A stretch of 64,000 nt of DNA from Bactericera cockerelli (GCA_024516035.1 CM044964.1:16807084-16871083); one strand, 5' to 3'; shown: positions 25,232-34,728, numbered from the stretch's first letter. Notes: a model not told the origin generated them from the letters alone. Numbers and translations are program-made.

Positions 25232-25425
25232 ATTTATTTATTTATTTACACTTTATTTTTTAACAATACATACAACAATAAATTTTAAAAAAATGAAAAA
25301 AATTAACATAGGTATTTACAAAATAAGACATAGAAAAAAAAATAATAGTTACTAATAAATTTAAATGTACAATGTATTGTAATCGGGCGAAGTTAATGCT
25401 TAGGCATTCTCTGCCACTCACTGTC
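25232..25425 (-). repeat. Family D element just after a splice donor
   Basis: Starts with TTTATTTATTTACACTTTAT only about 18 bp after the w6 donor and ends in GGGCGAAGTTAATGCTTAGG then CATTCTCTGCCACT. The same arrangement is seen after the w7 donor. Confidence 0.65.
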
Positions 25426-25528
25426 ACAATCTATCACACTATCTCGGTGCTATTCACTGCTGCAGATCTGTCTTGTTTTTTTTTTTTTTTGCAAAAACAT
25501 TATCTTTCGAAAGCCCTCACTTCCCTTT

Positions 25529-25753
25529 TTAAACACGTATGAGACGGCGTGCCCACCGGTGGGTTACGTTTTTTTTTTTAATTTCCCTTGTAACGTGACC
25601 CACCGGTGGGCACAGATAATGCAATTTTTAATATATTTTTGTACTCGCCCGTCCCATTTTTTTTTTTTTTTTCCATATTTGGAACACATACCCTAATATG
25701 AACCGTCCCAGCGTACAAACTATAGAAAATAGGACCGTTCTCATACGTGTTAA
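25529..25753. mobile_element. TTAA-flanked MITE with CCCACCGGTGGG palindromes
   Basis: This 225-bp element has TTAA at both ends, with left end ACACGTATGAGACGG and right end CCGTTCTCATACGTG as near-perfect inverted repeats. Two CCCACCGGTGGG palindromes lie near 25552 and 25600. No coding capacity. Confidence 0.65.
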
Positions 25754-26889
25754 GAAATGTATATAATATGGCAAGCTACAACACAGACCGCAAGCTTCTG
25801 TTTCTATGGCTACGAAATAAAAAAAGGCTGTGAAACAAAGAAAAAATACATAAATATATTTAAGAAAAATTCAACAATAAAATTCCTTGTCTAAGGCAGT
25901 GAAAACCAATGGCTCTTAGCTGTTCAGTATGTACTCATAGTTCCAATAGAGCTCTTTTTAACCTTAAAGAGATGTACTTATTGCTCTGTTGCCATAATGA
26001 CATTACTTCATCATAGAGCATCACTATACTCTTATAATTATTATTGTAGGTATTAAACGAGAAATAGAGCACTACTACTTCGTACATTGTAGGTATCCTT
26101 AAACCAGAAACACCCTTCATAATTCTGTGGCTGTATGAAAATATAATAATAACGAGTTGGTAATAAAGTAATGCATATTTATTTTTAATGCGATGGAAGT
26201 ATTTCGATGGGAAAAATATTCATAACAGAGCTCTAGCCCAACTTGAATTTTAAGAGCATTATTTATGCTCTGAATTACCTAAAAAGTTTAGAAAGTATTG
26301 TGCTGCGCATTGGTTTCAACTTGAAGTAGGCTTACACTATTGAAAAATAAATGGAACGTATTGAATAAAATCTCCGCCTAAGTTACAATCAACTTATTCC
26401 TCTCAGTCATGTCTCGACAATATTTCTGCTCGAGTTCCGATATATTATGAAAGCTTTCTCTCAACCTATCCCCGCCCCCACTCAACTTTCGATGAAACTT
26501 TTCAATTTGCCGTTCGACAGGGTCCCTTCTCCTAATCGTGTGGCAGGAGGCTTGGGAATTCGTAACCTTTTAGAGCATAATAATCATATAGATTATGAAT
26601 AGTGTGACAGGAAAAAATAAGTGGGTGTAAGAGGTCGTTGGAAGCACTTCACTTCGCGAGGTAACCGAATAGGAGAACAGCTAGTAGCTGATCAATTAGC
26701 CCTGATGTAATGTATATCGGTTCCGGGGCAAAATTATCAAACAAATTAATATGGGTGGTTTTTTTTTTAGAAAATCCTTTCACGGGCTCTTATCTAAAAA
26801 AACGCCTGTGTTTGAAGTCAGCAAATGTTTCCCTCAAAAAAAAAAAAGAATATTTGAATAGTGTGACCGAAAAATAAACTGTTAGCATA

Positions 26890-26970
26890 ATGGGAAAACT
26901 GTTAGCATAAGGGACTCCCTGTCTCGAGCTGACAGTCTAAATAAAGCACTACTATACTATACTATACTTG
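26890..26970 (+). repeat. Dispersed repeat, partner of 5177-5243
   Basis: Shares CCTGTCTCGAG, TGACAGTCTAAA and GCACTACTATACTATACTAT with the earlier copy. A short internal duplication (GGGAAAACTGTTAGCATAA type) precedes it. Confidence 0.55.
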
Positions 26971-27089
26971 ACTTCGCGAGGTAACCGAATAGGAGTTATA
27001 TCTCTACTCTGGGAGTTTTCTGGCTACCATTGTGGTCATACCTCAAAATAATGGAAAAACCCTGCCCTGGTTGAGACTTGAGCTCAGGG

Positions 27090-27250
27090 ATCGCTGATAC
27101 GTTAGTCTGTTACCAGGGAAGCGCTACGCGACCAACAGAGCAGGGAGCAAAGAAGAAGTAGTCACCTTGCACGCATGGTGACCTGGGGTCGATCCCCAGC
27201 AGGGCAGTAATTTTCTGCTGGTACTTAATTTTATGGGTTTTATGTGGCAT
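27090..27250 (+). repeat. tRNA-derived SINE (head with GGGGTCGATCCCC)
   Basis: GGTGACCTGGGGTCGATCCC is B-box-like and matches the antisense head at 56385-56460. The upstream A-box half is interrupted. Interpreted as a SINE copy. Confidence 0.5.
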
Positions 27251-27926
27251 TACGAGAAGGAATTTAGATGTTGGAGAAATGATTAAATTTCAAGTTTTAT
27301 AATACTATGCTACCCAGTAAAGTTGTGATATAATAACACAATAACTTCGTACATATTTGTCATTATTTCGTCACAGAAAAGACTCTAATAGACTCACACA
27401 GGACGTAAATCAAATTTCTGGTTATATTACTTCCCAGAATTTCGGGAAAAATCGGGAATTATTGTGTTCATTTTTGTAAAAAAAAAAAGAAAAAAATTGC
27501 TCCGATTTCAATTTTTTTTGCTCATGTTTGGGTTTAATGTTTTGAAAGTCGAGCCCTGAATCCGTGATTCACCCTGTACTCTGCAGAACTGCAGAACCAA
27601 AGAGATGAGGCAAGTGGAGGGACAAGGAGAAAGTCCCCAGTAGGCATCATAGAGAATAAACTTCTATTTCTTCTCTACTCACCGTCCCTCTCACTGGAAA
27701 CAAAAGCTCGAGGTGGTGGGGGGAGCGAAATGAATGTTTCAATATCAAACTAAAGTAGGAAAAAAAATTGTTCATTTAGAAATGTAAAAGAGTGCTTGAT
27801 ACTGGTTTCGAAAGCCTTTTTTTTTAGCATAATGAATATCACCAAATGAAACGAACGGTTTGTAAATAATTAAAACACCGAGGTCATAAATTAGTCAGGA
27901 GTCATCTGTATTCGCGAAACATGCCG

Positions 27927-27971
27927 ACTGAAACAAACTACTAGGCAGACCGCCTGGTAGTTTGTTTCAGT
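27927..27971 (+). other. 20-bp near-perfect hairpin
   Basis: The left arm ACTGAAACAAACTACTAGGC (27927-27946) pairs with GCCTGGTAGTTTGTTTCAGT (27952-27971), with one G-U pair in RNA and a 5-base spacer. The loop is short for a canonical pre-miRNA. A snap-back replication event or a MITE relic is equally likely. Confidence 0.6.
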
Positions 27972-28351
27972 TAACGTTTGAAATAAAAATATAAAATTAA
28001 TTTGTTATTAAAACCATAAATTATGTTTTTTTAAACAACTTCGTTTTGGCGGAATTTGGTGGTTTAACTTAACAAAATTTATCGAAATTAAATTTAAAAA
28101 TACCAAATTTCATCAAAATCCGTCAATTTCAGCTATAGAAGTCAAAGCTTTCATTACAGACGTATGGTGTTTATTTAAAGAGAGGTCTATTACTAGTGAA
28201 TTCATTGCCGTACGAACTTATTATATTAATATTTTGACTCAGGGGACTGGAAAATTTACAACCCTATGTATGTTTCCGGTGAAAAAACTGACAGTGAATT
28301 ATTTTTTTTTAGCATTAAATTTTTTTTAGACACATGCAATGTATGGAACAG

Positions 28352-28645
28352 AGGACCGTCTGTATTCATACAAAGAATCAAAACCTTTTCCTTGCTATAA
28401 TCAAAGGAATGGCTTCAGTCTGTATTCATAAAGTTTTGCAATTGCTTTTCCTTCTTTGGAAGTAAATGGTACATGGATATTCATAAAGTTGACCTTTTCC
28501 TTTCATTAATAGCTCATCTCATCTAACTTGAGCACGGAGCAATCACTTGTGATGAAAAGGAAATGTTTATGAATACAAAAAAGAGCAATTGCTTTTTCTA
28601 CTACCATTTCCTTCAGACCCAATAAACTGGGTCGTATTGATGAAA
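28352..28645. mobile_element. Possible foldback MITE
   Basis: TGTATTCATAAAGTTTTGCA and AATTGCTTTTCC on the left are mirrored by ATTTATGAATAC-type and GAGCAATTGC sequence on the right (28560-28610). The ends are not sharply defined and no target duplication was established. Confidence 0.35.
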
Positions 28646-29091
28646 ACCTAAGAAAAACAGTACATGCTTGTATTTTATTGTATTGTATTATATTGCACTT
28701 CATATTCTGTATTGCATTTTTCTTTGTATTGTATTGTAACCTCAGAGTTGACTCAACAATATCAATAAACATTAAATTCGCAGTTCATCTGCAAATAAAT
28801 GCCCTTGCCCAAATTGGGTGTTTTTGGGGCTTATTATTATTATTATTATGAAGGAGATACTTGTACTTTCATTTACAGTTTTTCTTAGTTTATGTGAGGA
28901 GTAAATTCATACTTTCTCACATAAACTTGGACAATAAGTATTAAAATTTACTGGGGAGAAAAAAAAAAAAAAAAAATCTACTGAGAAAAATAACAACGAA
29001 TTTTGACAGTCAAACTCTAAATTTATTTAGAAAATTTATTTCGTCGGGAGCGAACAATTTCGGGACACAGTTTAGATTTAGTAACTGGTTA

Positions 29092-29127
<36 letters not shown>

Positions 29128-29151
29128 TTAACCATGTTCTCTTGTTCCCAG

Positions 29152-29339
29152 GCACGGTCACCGCATCTCCCAGCCCCTGGGCCTCAACTCGGGCTCCCTC
29201 ACCCCGCCCCCCTCCCTCTCCTCCTCCACCAGCCTGCAGCTGGGCGGCCTCATCTCCACGCCGGCCGTGCCCCGCGGCTCCTCTCTCCTCTCGGCCGCGC
29301 CGGGGGCCGAAGCCGCCATGTCCAAGTTCCGAACCAACG
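29152..29339 (+). CDS. pum: pumilio exon w7: TPPPSLSS / SAAPGAEA block
   Basis: The acceptor is TTCCCAG at 29145-29151 and the donor GTGAG at 29340. The best frame reads HGHRISQPLGLNSGSL, then TPPPSLSSS, LQLGGL and SAAPGAEA. These match, in order, the TPPPSLSS, LNLGGL and SAAPGAEA motifs of vertebrate Pumilio. Entry needs two carried bases but w6 supplies one, so one G is probably missing right at the exon start (CAG|GCAC versus CAG|GGCAC), or a small exon was missed. It exits in phase 1, in register with w8. Confidence 0.85.
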
Positions 29340-29984
29340 GTGAGTTGCTGTTTATTTTATTTTTATTTATTTACACTTTATTTTTTATACAATACATACA
29401 ACAATAAATTATTAACAAAGATAAAAAAAAAATTAACAATAGTATTTACAAAATAAGATATAGAAGGAAGAAGAAAAAAAAAATATTTAATAGACCGATA
29501 GACTTCATTAGGTGGCGGTCCTAGTGTTAAGTGCATTGAGTTTCCAATGAACTCTACAACTATGTCAGATAGTAACGCCGTGTTCTCAAAGATATGGTTT
29601 TTTGTTACAACAACACACACATGTAGAGGTCCCATTTCATTCACTTTGCCCAAGTTCTGTTCAGTACTAGTCAGTAGTCTTTACACAAAATCTTTAACAA
29701 TTGTAATACATAATTTATATCTTGCGGGGAACATTAACCTTGTCAGCTCAAAAGACAGTTATTGTCTTGGCGCTTTTAGCAGGGTTAGTAATTTTATTCT
29801 TTGTAATCGCGCCTTTTCTCCTTTGCGTTACATGTGTTTTTCTTCTAAAACGTTCTTGAGTGTAAACAACTTGGGAACAATTTTTATAATTTCTGGATCA
29901 GTGATTTGCAACACTGCACTCGTATTCGTTGTCTCTTCATATCGTAATGTTCAGCCTCAATGTGTGAACATTGAGGATTGAGGT

Positions 29985-30165
29985 GGAAGGGATCGCCATA
30001 GGCAATAACCCCGCCTTTTAGTTAGGACCTATGTTTTTATATATTTTTCTATTCTTTTTCATGTTTATTGTATATATTGTTTCCATTTTCTTCATTGTTA
30101 AAATAATTATTTGTTTTGAACATTATGTCCATTTCTATCTAATAAAGATTAAAATAATAATAATA
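29985..30165 (+). repeat. Family D element, sense copy
   Basis: GGTGGAAGGGATCGCCATAG then GCAATAACCCCGCCTTTTAG, then AT-rich sequence ending in TAATAAAGATTAAAATAATAA. This copy shows the family ends in an A/T-rich tail after an AATAAA-like signal, so it looks retroposed. Confidence 0.6.
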
Positions 30166-30245
30166 ATAATTTATTTATTTACACTTTATTAATAGGACAA
30201 ATTATATACAACACAAATAATTACAAATTAAAATACAATAAAATG

Positions 30246-30500
30246 CACTGGTAGTCAAGTGGTTAACGCGCTAGTCTGATAATCCAGGTAGCGTAGGGAT
30301 TCGTTCGTTCGAATCCCAACCAGTGCATGAATTTTTTCTCATTTATTTGAGTTTGTGACCACATAATGATAAGACTCTGAGGGTTAGGTGGTAGAAAATG
30401 CTTTCAGCATTAACCTCGCCCGGTGGTTGATGCTGACCTTCCACTAAAGAGTATATATCTCCCTTGCCTTTATTCCACTTGCTTCCACTAAAGAGTGTTA
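30246..30500 (+). mobile_element. tRNA-derived SINE, family A (best copy)
   Basis: The head GCACTGGTAGTCAAGTGGTT then AACGCG gives an A-box-like region. GGATTCG and GTTCGAATCCCAACCAGTGC give a B-box and the closing acceptor-stem complement. The non-tRNA body follows with ACCACATAATGATAAGACTC and TTCCACTAAAGAGTGTTATT. A duplicated TTCG before the B-box argues against a working tRNA. Confidence 0.75.
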
Positions 30501-30625
30501 TTAATATAATAGAAGAAAAAAATAAATAAATATATATACATAATATATGTCCTAAATAAAGGGCGGGGTTATTGCGATAATGTGAACACAAAACCCTAAC
30601 TCATCCTTCACCCCCCCCTCCGCAG

Positions 30626-30821
30626 GCTCCCTCATCACGAACGGCACCGGCGTGGGCGGCGGGGGTATGTTCGGCTCCAGCACCGCCACCGCCGCGGGCA
30701 CCACGGGCTCTCTGTTCGCCAAGCTGGTGCGCCCCTCGCCCACCAGTGGCGGCCTGGGCGGGCACCCCTCCCTGGGCGACAAGGCGGCCCAGACACGGTC
30801 CCGCGTGCTCGAGGACTTCAG
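30626..30821 (+). CDS. pum: pumilio exon w8: pre-PUM-HD, ends in SRVLEDF
   Basis: The acceptor is CCGCAG at 30620-30625 and the donor GTAATG at 30822. Entered in phase 1, it reads GSLITNGTGVGGGGMFGSST and on through FAKLVRPSPTSGGLG to TRSRVLEDFR. SR(V/L)LEDFR is the conserved lead-in to the Pumilio RNA-binding domain. Gly/Ser-rich composition fits the linker. It exits in phase 2. Confidence 0.93.
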
Positions 30822-31084
30822 GTAATGGACTCTACGCTACATTTCCATACGCTTTTTGTTTATCTTTTCTCCGACTGTATAAATAGTTAAATATTTATTA
30901 TTTTCCTTCAAATTTATAAATTTATATCCTTAAAACCAGTTGTTTAGATGCCCCTTTTACATGGGGAGGCCTCAGATATTAATCTGATTTTGTACAAGAT
31001 GCCCATATACTATGTATTTATGTTGTGTGTAAATTTAATTTTACATTACATTACAAGGTCTCAGAAAGAACTTTTAGTTATAAA

Positions 31085-31440
31085 TATATGTTGTAGGAAC
31101 TTCTACAAGTTCCTGTAGGAACATCGCGAAGTTCCCAAACTGTTGCGATCAGTGGGAAGCGAGTGTTAAACAGCGTTGGTTCCCTTTGCCAAGGAAAAAA
31201 TAATAATAATATCGCCTTATTTATACGGCCCGATTAGGACTATTAAAGTCCCATTATTCCAGCAGTAAGCCAAGACATCTCTGGATTCACAGAGTGCCGC
31301 CTTTACCACTGAGCTACCGGGACAAACTATAACTTTTAAGGTATAATATATGTTGTAGGAACTTCTAGAAGTTCCTGATCGTTTCAGTCGCTCAGTGGGA
31401 AGCGAGTGTTAAACAGGGTTGGTTCCCTTTGTCTAGAAAA
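31085..31440 (+). repeat. Duplicated ~100-bp segment flanking a SINE fragment
   Basis: Both halves carry ATATGTTGTAGGAACTTCTA, AGTGGGAAGCGAGTGTTAAA and GGTTGGTTCCCTTTG. Between them lies an antisense family B SINE fragment (31203-31325). The palindrome AGGAACTTCTAGAAGTTCCT is in the right copy. Confidence 0.7.
31203..31325 (-). repeat. tRNA-derived SINE, family B (internally shortened)
   Basis: On the minus strand: TGTCCCGGTAGCTCAGTGGT, AAAGGCGGCACTCTGTGAAT, then body GCTTACTGCTGGAATAATGG. The B-box portion is missing in this copy. Confidence 0.7.
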
Positions 31441-31574
31441 CCCTATAATATTCATTATAGTATAAAATACAAAGATGTATATGTGAACTATCAAATCATT
31501 TATATACAGAATTGGTTGCCGCAAAATGTTTAGAAGCAAAATGTTGCTCTAAGTGTCGAGCGAGTGTTAATCTA

Positions 31575-31925
31575 AACACTGGCCTGTCCTGATCCTGCCT
31601 CAGGATCTTGGCTCAGTGTAAGGTGAGTCAGTGTTAATCACGGCTCAGTGTTAATCTAAACTAAGATGCTCGCCCTGGCCTGTCCTGATCCTGCCTCAGT
31701 GTAAGGTGAGTCAATGTTAATCTAAACTAACATGCTCGCCCTGGCCTGTCCTGATACTGCCTCAGTGTTAATCTAAACTAACATGCTCGCCCCTCCTGTC
31801 CCGATCCTCCTCAGTATCACAGCTCAGTGTAAGGTGAGTCAGTGTTAATCTTGGCTCAGTGTAAGGTGAGTCAATGTTAATCTAAACTAACATGCTCGCC
31901 CCTCCTGTGTCCCGATCCTCCTCAG
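31575..31925 (+). repeat. Tandem repeats carrying splice-acceptor-like ends
   Basis: About five imperfect units of TTAATCTAAACTAACATGCT, CGCCCTGGCCTGTCCTGATC and CTGCCTCAG, interspersed with GTAAGGTGAGTCAGTGTTAA. The final unit ends as the real acceptor CTCCTCAG at 31918-31925. The repeats therefore reiterate both the acceptor and a donor-like GGTGAGT. Confidence 0.8.
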
Positions 31926-32195
31926 GATCACCTCCCCTCCCTGTGGCGGCGACGACTTCTCCAGCCTCACCCTCCGGGACCTCGCCAGCACATCGTGGAG
32001 TTCTCGCAGGACCAGCACGGCTCCCGCTTCATCCAGCAGAAGCTGGAGCGGGCCAGCGTGCAGGAGAAGCAGTTCGTGTTCGGGGAGATCCTGCCCTCCG
32101 CGTACAACCTGATGACGGACGTGTTCGGGAACTACGTGATCCAGAAGTTCTTCGAGTTCGGCACGCCCGACCAGAAGGCCACCCTCGCCCAGAAG
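31926..32195 (+). CDS. pum: pumilio exon w9: PUF repeats 1 and 2
   Basis: The acceptor is at 31925 and the donor GTAAAA at 32196. It starts [20 protein letters not shown] then continues, after one missing base near 31986, as [20 protein letters not shown]. Repeat 1 has HGSRFIQ and repeat 2 has [13 protein letters not shown], the side chains that contact the last bases of UGUANAUA. Without the missing base the domain would be read as STSWSSRR, so a consensus error is more likely than a true null. It exits in phase 0. Confidence 0.9.
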
Positions 32196-32589
32196 GTAAA
32201 ATTTTATTTATTTTATTAGTGTTTATAGACCTTATGGTCCACAAGTGGACATAGTCAATCGTCAATACAATACATAAATATAGGATAAAAGAACATTGAC
32301 AGAGTAGAGGGTAAGTAGATATAAGAAAATGGAAAGATATTATAGAAAGTGGAACGGGCTTCAATTCTAGTTGTTGACATGTAACAAGAGAGAAAAAAAA
32401 AAAAAATCATAGAAGAATAAGAATAGAAAATATATAGAATAGAATATAATACCTTGTTTATACCTGCTAAGGTAAGACTGAAAAGTCCCTTTACTCCAGC
32501 AGTCAAACAGCAGTTTTTTTTATATATTTTCACCTATGCAAAGGCTACAAACTATAGGCAATAGAGCCAGCCATGCAGGAATTGATATT

Positions 32590-32765
32590 TTCAAAATAAC
32601 TCCTGTTGAAATAGATAGGTTTATTTTTAGTTAAGTGATAATTTAATTTATAGTTTAAGTAGGTCTGCGTGTTATAAAAATGGATTCGCATTCAGTAAAT
32701 TAGAAAGAAAAAAAAATAAAAAACATATGTCCTAACTAAAGGGCGGGGTTATTGCCTATGGCCAT
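32590..32765 (-). repeat. Family D element
   Basis: Ends in ATGTCCTAACTAAAGGGCGG then GGTTATTGCCTATGGCCATG, the shared core of the family. Confidence 0.6.
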
Positions 32766-32839
32766 GACAATAAAAAGACCAGTGTCTGGCTAGAGGAGTT
32801 TAAACAGAGAACGGCCCCCCCACTCACACTCACACGACC

Positions 32840-33280
32840 AACATTCTCTTTCACTAGATACAATTCTCTGCTATTCCAAAAAATGTCACTTGTAATCTAG
32901 AGAGGAAATTGCTCAAGTATTCTGAGTACTTTTGCCTTCTGGATTGCAAATAGCAGAAATATATTATCTGTAAAAAATAAATAAACCAACATTCTCTTTC
33001 ACTTATTACAATTCTCTGCTATTCCAAAAAAAATTCACTTGTAATCCAGAGAGGAAATTGCTCAAGTATTCTGAGTACTTTTGCCTTCTGGATTGCAAAT
33101 AGCAGAAATATATTATCTGTAAAAAATAAATAAACCAACATTCTCTTTCACTTATTACAATTCTCTGCTATTCCAAAAAAAATTCACTTGTAATCCAGAG
33201 AGGAAATTGCTCAAGTATTCTGAGTACTTTGCCCTCTGGATTGCAAATGGCAGAAATATATTATCTGTAAAAAAAAAAAA
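32840..33280 (+). repeat. Tandem triplication, ~148-bp unit
   Basis: Units start near 32840, 32988 and 33137 with AACATTCTCTTTCAC. Each holds AATTCTCTGCTATTCC, CACTTGTAATCCAGAG and the partly complementary CTTCTGGATTGCAAATAGCA, so each unit can fold on itself. Copies 2 and 3 are most alike. Confidence 0.85.
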
Positions 33281-33677
33281 AGTTAAAAAGCGACCTAATT
33301 CTCTGCTTATCATCCATCCTAGATAGAGACTAAATAGTCACTTGAATAGGTGTCTAGAATAATTGAAATTATCGTTTTGAGGTTCTCTCAAAAACGTATA
33401 AAAAAAATTAGACGTACAACCTCCTTTGTTACATCAAATCGGTCGAGCCATACCGTTTATCAAAACAAGTATTGAGTCAGTCATTACGGAAAGTCATTTA
33501 AAATCTTTCAATTTGTTTTTTCACTTGTCTATTAAATTTTTACTTGTCTATTAATTGTAACTATGTTTAAAGGGCTTGACCCGTAATTATACGTCCGTTC
33601 TGCGGATTTAATAAAAATAAAATGAATAAATTTGATTTGTTATATCCACTAAATGATCATAACATTGTCTTGGGCAG

Positions 33678-34295
33678 GTGCGTGGACACGTGCTCCCCCT
33701 GGCACTGCAGATGTATGGGTGCCGGGTGATCCAGAAGGCTCTGGAGTCTATCTCCCCGGACCCAACCCTTACTAATAACAATACTCTTCCACCCAACCCT
33801 TACTAATAATAATACTCTTGTGCTGGGCAGGTGTGTGGACACGTGCTCCCCCTGGCACTGCAGATGTACGGGTGCCGGGTGATCCAGAAGGCTCTGGAAT
33901 CTATCTCCCCGGACCCAACCCTTACTACTAATAACAATACTCTTCCACCCAACCCTTACTAATAATAATACTCTTGTGCTGGGCAGGTGCGTGGACACGT
34001 GCTCCCCCTGGCACTGCAGATGTACGGGTGCCGGGTGATCCAGAAGGCTCTGGAATCTATCTCCTCGGACCCAACCCTTACTACTAATAACAATACTCTT
34101 CCACCCAACCCTTACTAATAATAATACTCTTGTGCTGGGCAGGTGCGTGGACACGTGCTCCCCCTGGCACTGCAGATGTACGGGTGCCGGGTGATCCAGA
34201 AGGCTCTGGAATCTATCTCCCCGGACCCAACCCTTACTACTAATAACAATACTCTTCCACCCAACCCTTACTAATAATAATACTCTTGTGTTGGC
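33678..34295 (+). repeat. pum: Four tandem partial copies of the next pumilio exon
   Basis: Exon-like segments start at 33678, 33831, 33987 and 34143 (period 153-156 bp). Each begins right after a GGGCAG acceptor and carries the first ~85 nt of exon w10 ([20 protein letters not shown] then ALESISPD). Each breaks off at CCGGACC into CAACCCTTACTA-type intron sequence. None has a donor. If spliced in, each would read PTLTNN-type residues to a TAA about 50-55 nt later. Copy 2 has one change, R to C (GTGTGTGGA). The intact exon follows at 34453. Confidence 0.92.
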
Positions 34296-34390
34296 CAGGT
34301 CCTCTTCCACCCAACCAACCCTTACTAATAATAATAATAATACACTTGTATTGGCCAGGTCCTCCAGGACATTTTTTTTTCTTGTATATT

Positions 34391-34424
<34 letters not shown>

Positions 34425-34452
34425 CTTACTAATAATACTCTTGTGTGGGCAG

Positions 34453-34680
34453 GTGCGTGGACACGTGCTCCCCCTGGCACTGCAGATGTACGGGTGCCGG
34501 GTGATCCAGAAGGCTCTGGAGTCTATCTCCCCGGACCAGCAGGTGGAGATAGTGCGGGAACTGGACGGTCACGTGCTCAAGTGCGTCAAGGACCAGAACG
34601 GCAACCATGTGGTGCAGAAGTGCATCGAGTGCGTCGAGCCGCATGCGCTGCAGTTCATCATCAACGCCTTCCAGGGACAG
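34453..34680 (+). CDS. pum: pumilio exon w10: PUF repeats 3 and 4
   Basis: The acceptor is GGGCAG at 34447-34452 and the donor GTGAGT at 34681. The 228-nt phase-0 exon begins [20 protein letters not shown]. Repeat 3 keeps YGCRVIQ and repeat 4 keeps [13 protein letters not shown], the C-R..Q and N-H..Q contacts. It ends [12 protein letters not shown]. Its 5' 85 nt are copied upstream (see the array). Confidence 0.97.
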
Positions 34681-34728
34681 GTGAGTGCATTATTATTATT
34701 ATTATTATTTTACACATTATAAATGGAA

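Larger units (their letters stand above)
25214..29151 (+). other. pumilio intron with repeat families and a hairpin
   Basis: Contains family D (25232-25425), a TTAA MITE (25529-25753), the dispersed repeat shared with 5177 (26890-26970), a tRNA-like SINE head (27090-27240), a 20-bp hairpin (27927-27971), a foldback-like segment (28352-28645), and ATT repeats before the next acceptor. No exon was recognised. Confidence 0.6.
29340..30625 (+). other. pumilio intron, made mostly of repeats
   Basis: Contains a family D tail (29356-29475), an unassigned open stretch (29547-29981), family D in sense orientation (29985-30165), family A SINE (30246-30500) and another family D end (30505-30575). The 29547-29981 stretch lies between family D pieces and its antisense reading is broken; I assign no gene. 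Confidence 0.6.
30822..31925 (+). other. pumilio intron with duplications and acceptor-like repeats
   Basis: Contains a duplicated segment (31085-31195 and 31345-31435) on either side of a SINE piece (31203-31325), and an array of acceptor-like repeats (31575-31925) running up to the next exon. Confidence 0.7.
32196..34452 (+). other. pumilio intron with partial-exon array
   Basis: Contains a SINE B remnant (32450-32520), family D (32590-32765), a 148-bp triplication (32840-33280) and four tandem partial copies of the next exon (33678-34295), then a poly(A) tract (34394-34421). Confidence 0.8.

Noticed and set aside
29547..29981. 144-residue plus-strand open frame
   Set aside because: Lies between family D pieces in a pumilio intron. 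Composition is not gene-like and the antisense reading has stops. Possibly a remnant of an unrecognised element.
30246..30327. Possible tRNA gene
   Set aside because: Has A/B boxes but an extra TTCG before the B-box, and it continues into a SINE body found elsewhere. The same reasoning applies to the heads at 40918, 50240, 56460 and 62697.
32840..33280. CRISPR-like direct repeats (also 8318-8960, 55502-55790)
   Set aside because: Units are contiguous tandem repeats without unique spacers, in a eukaryotic intron or spacer.
33657..34310. 217-residue open frame on the minus strand with perfect internal repeats
   Set aside because: It is the antisense of the tandem partial-exon array. The repeat period is a multiple of three, so the lack of stops is a by-product.
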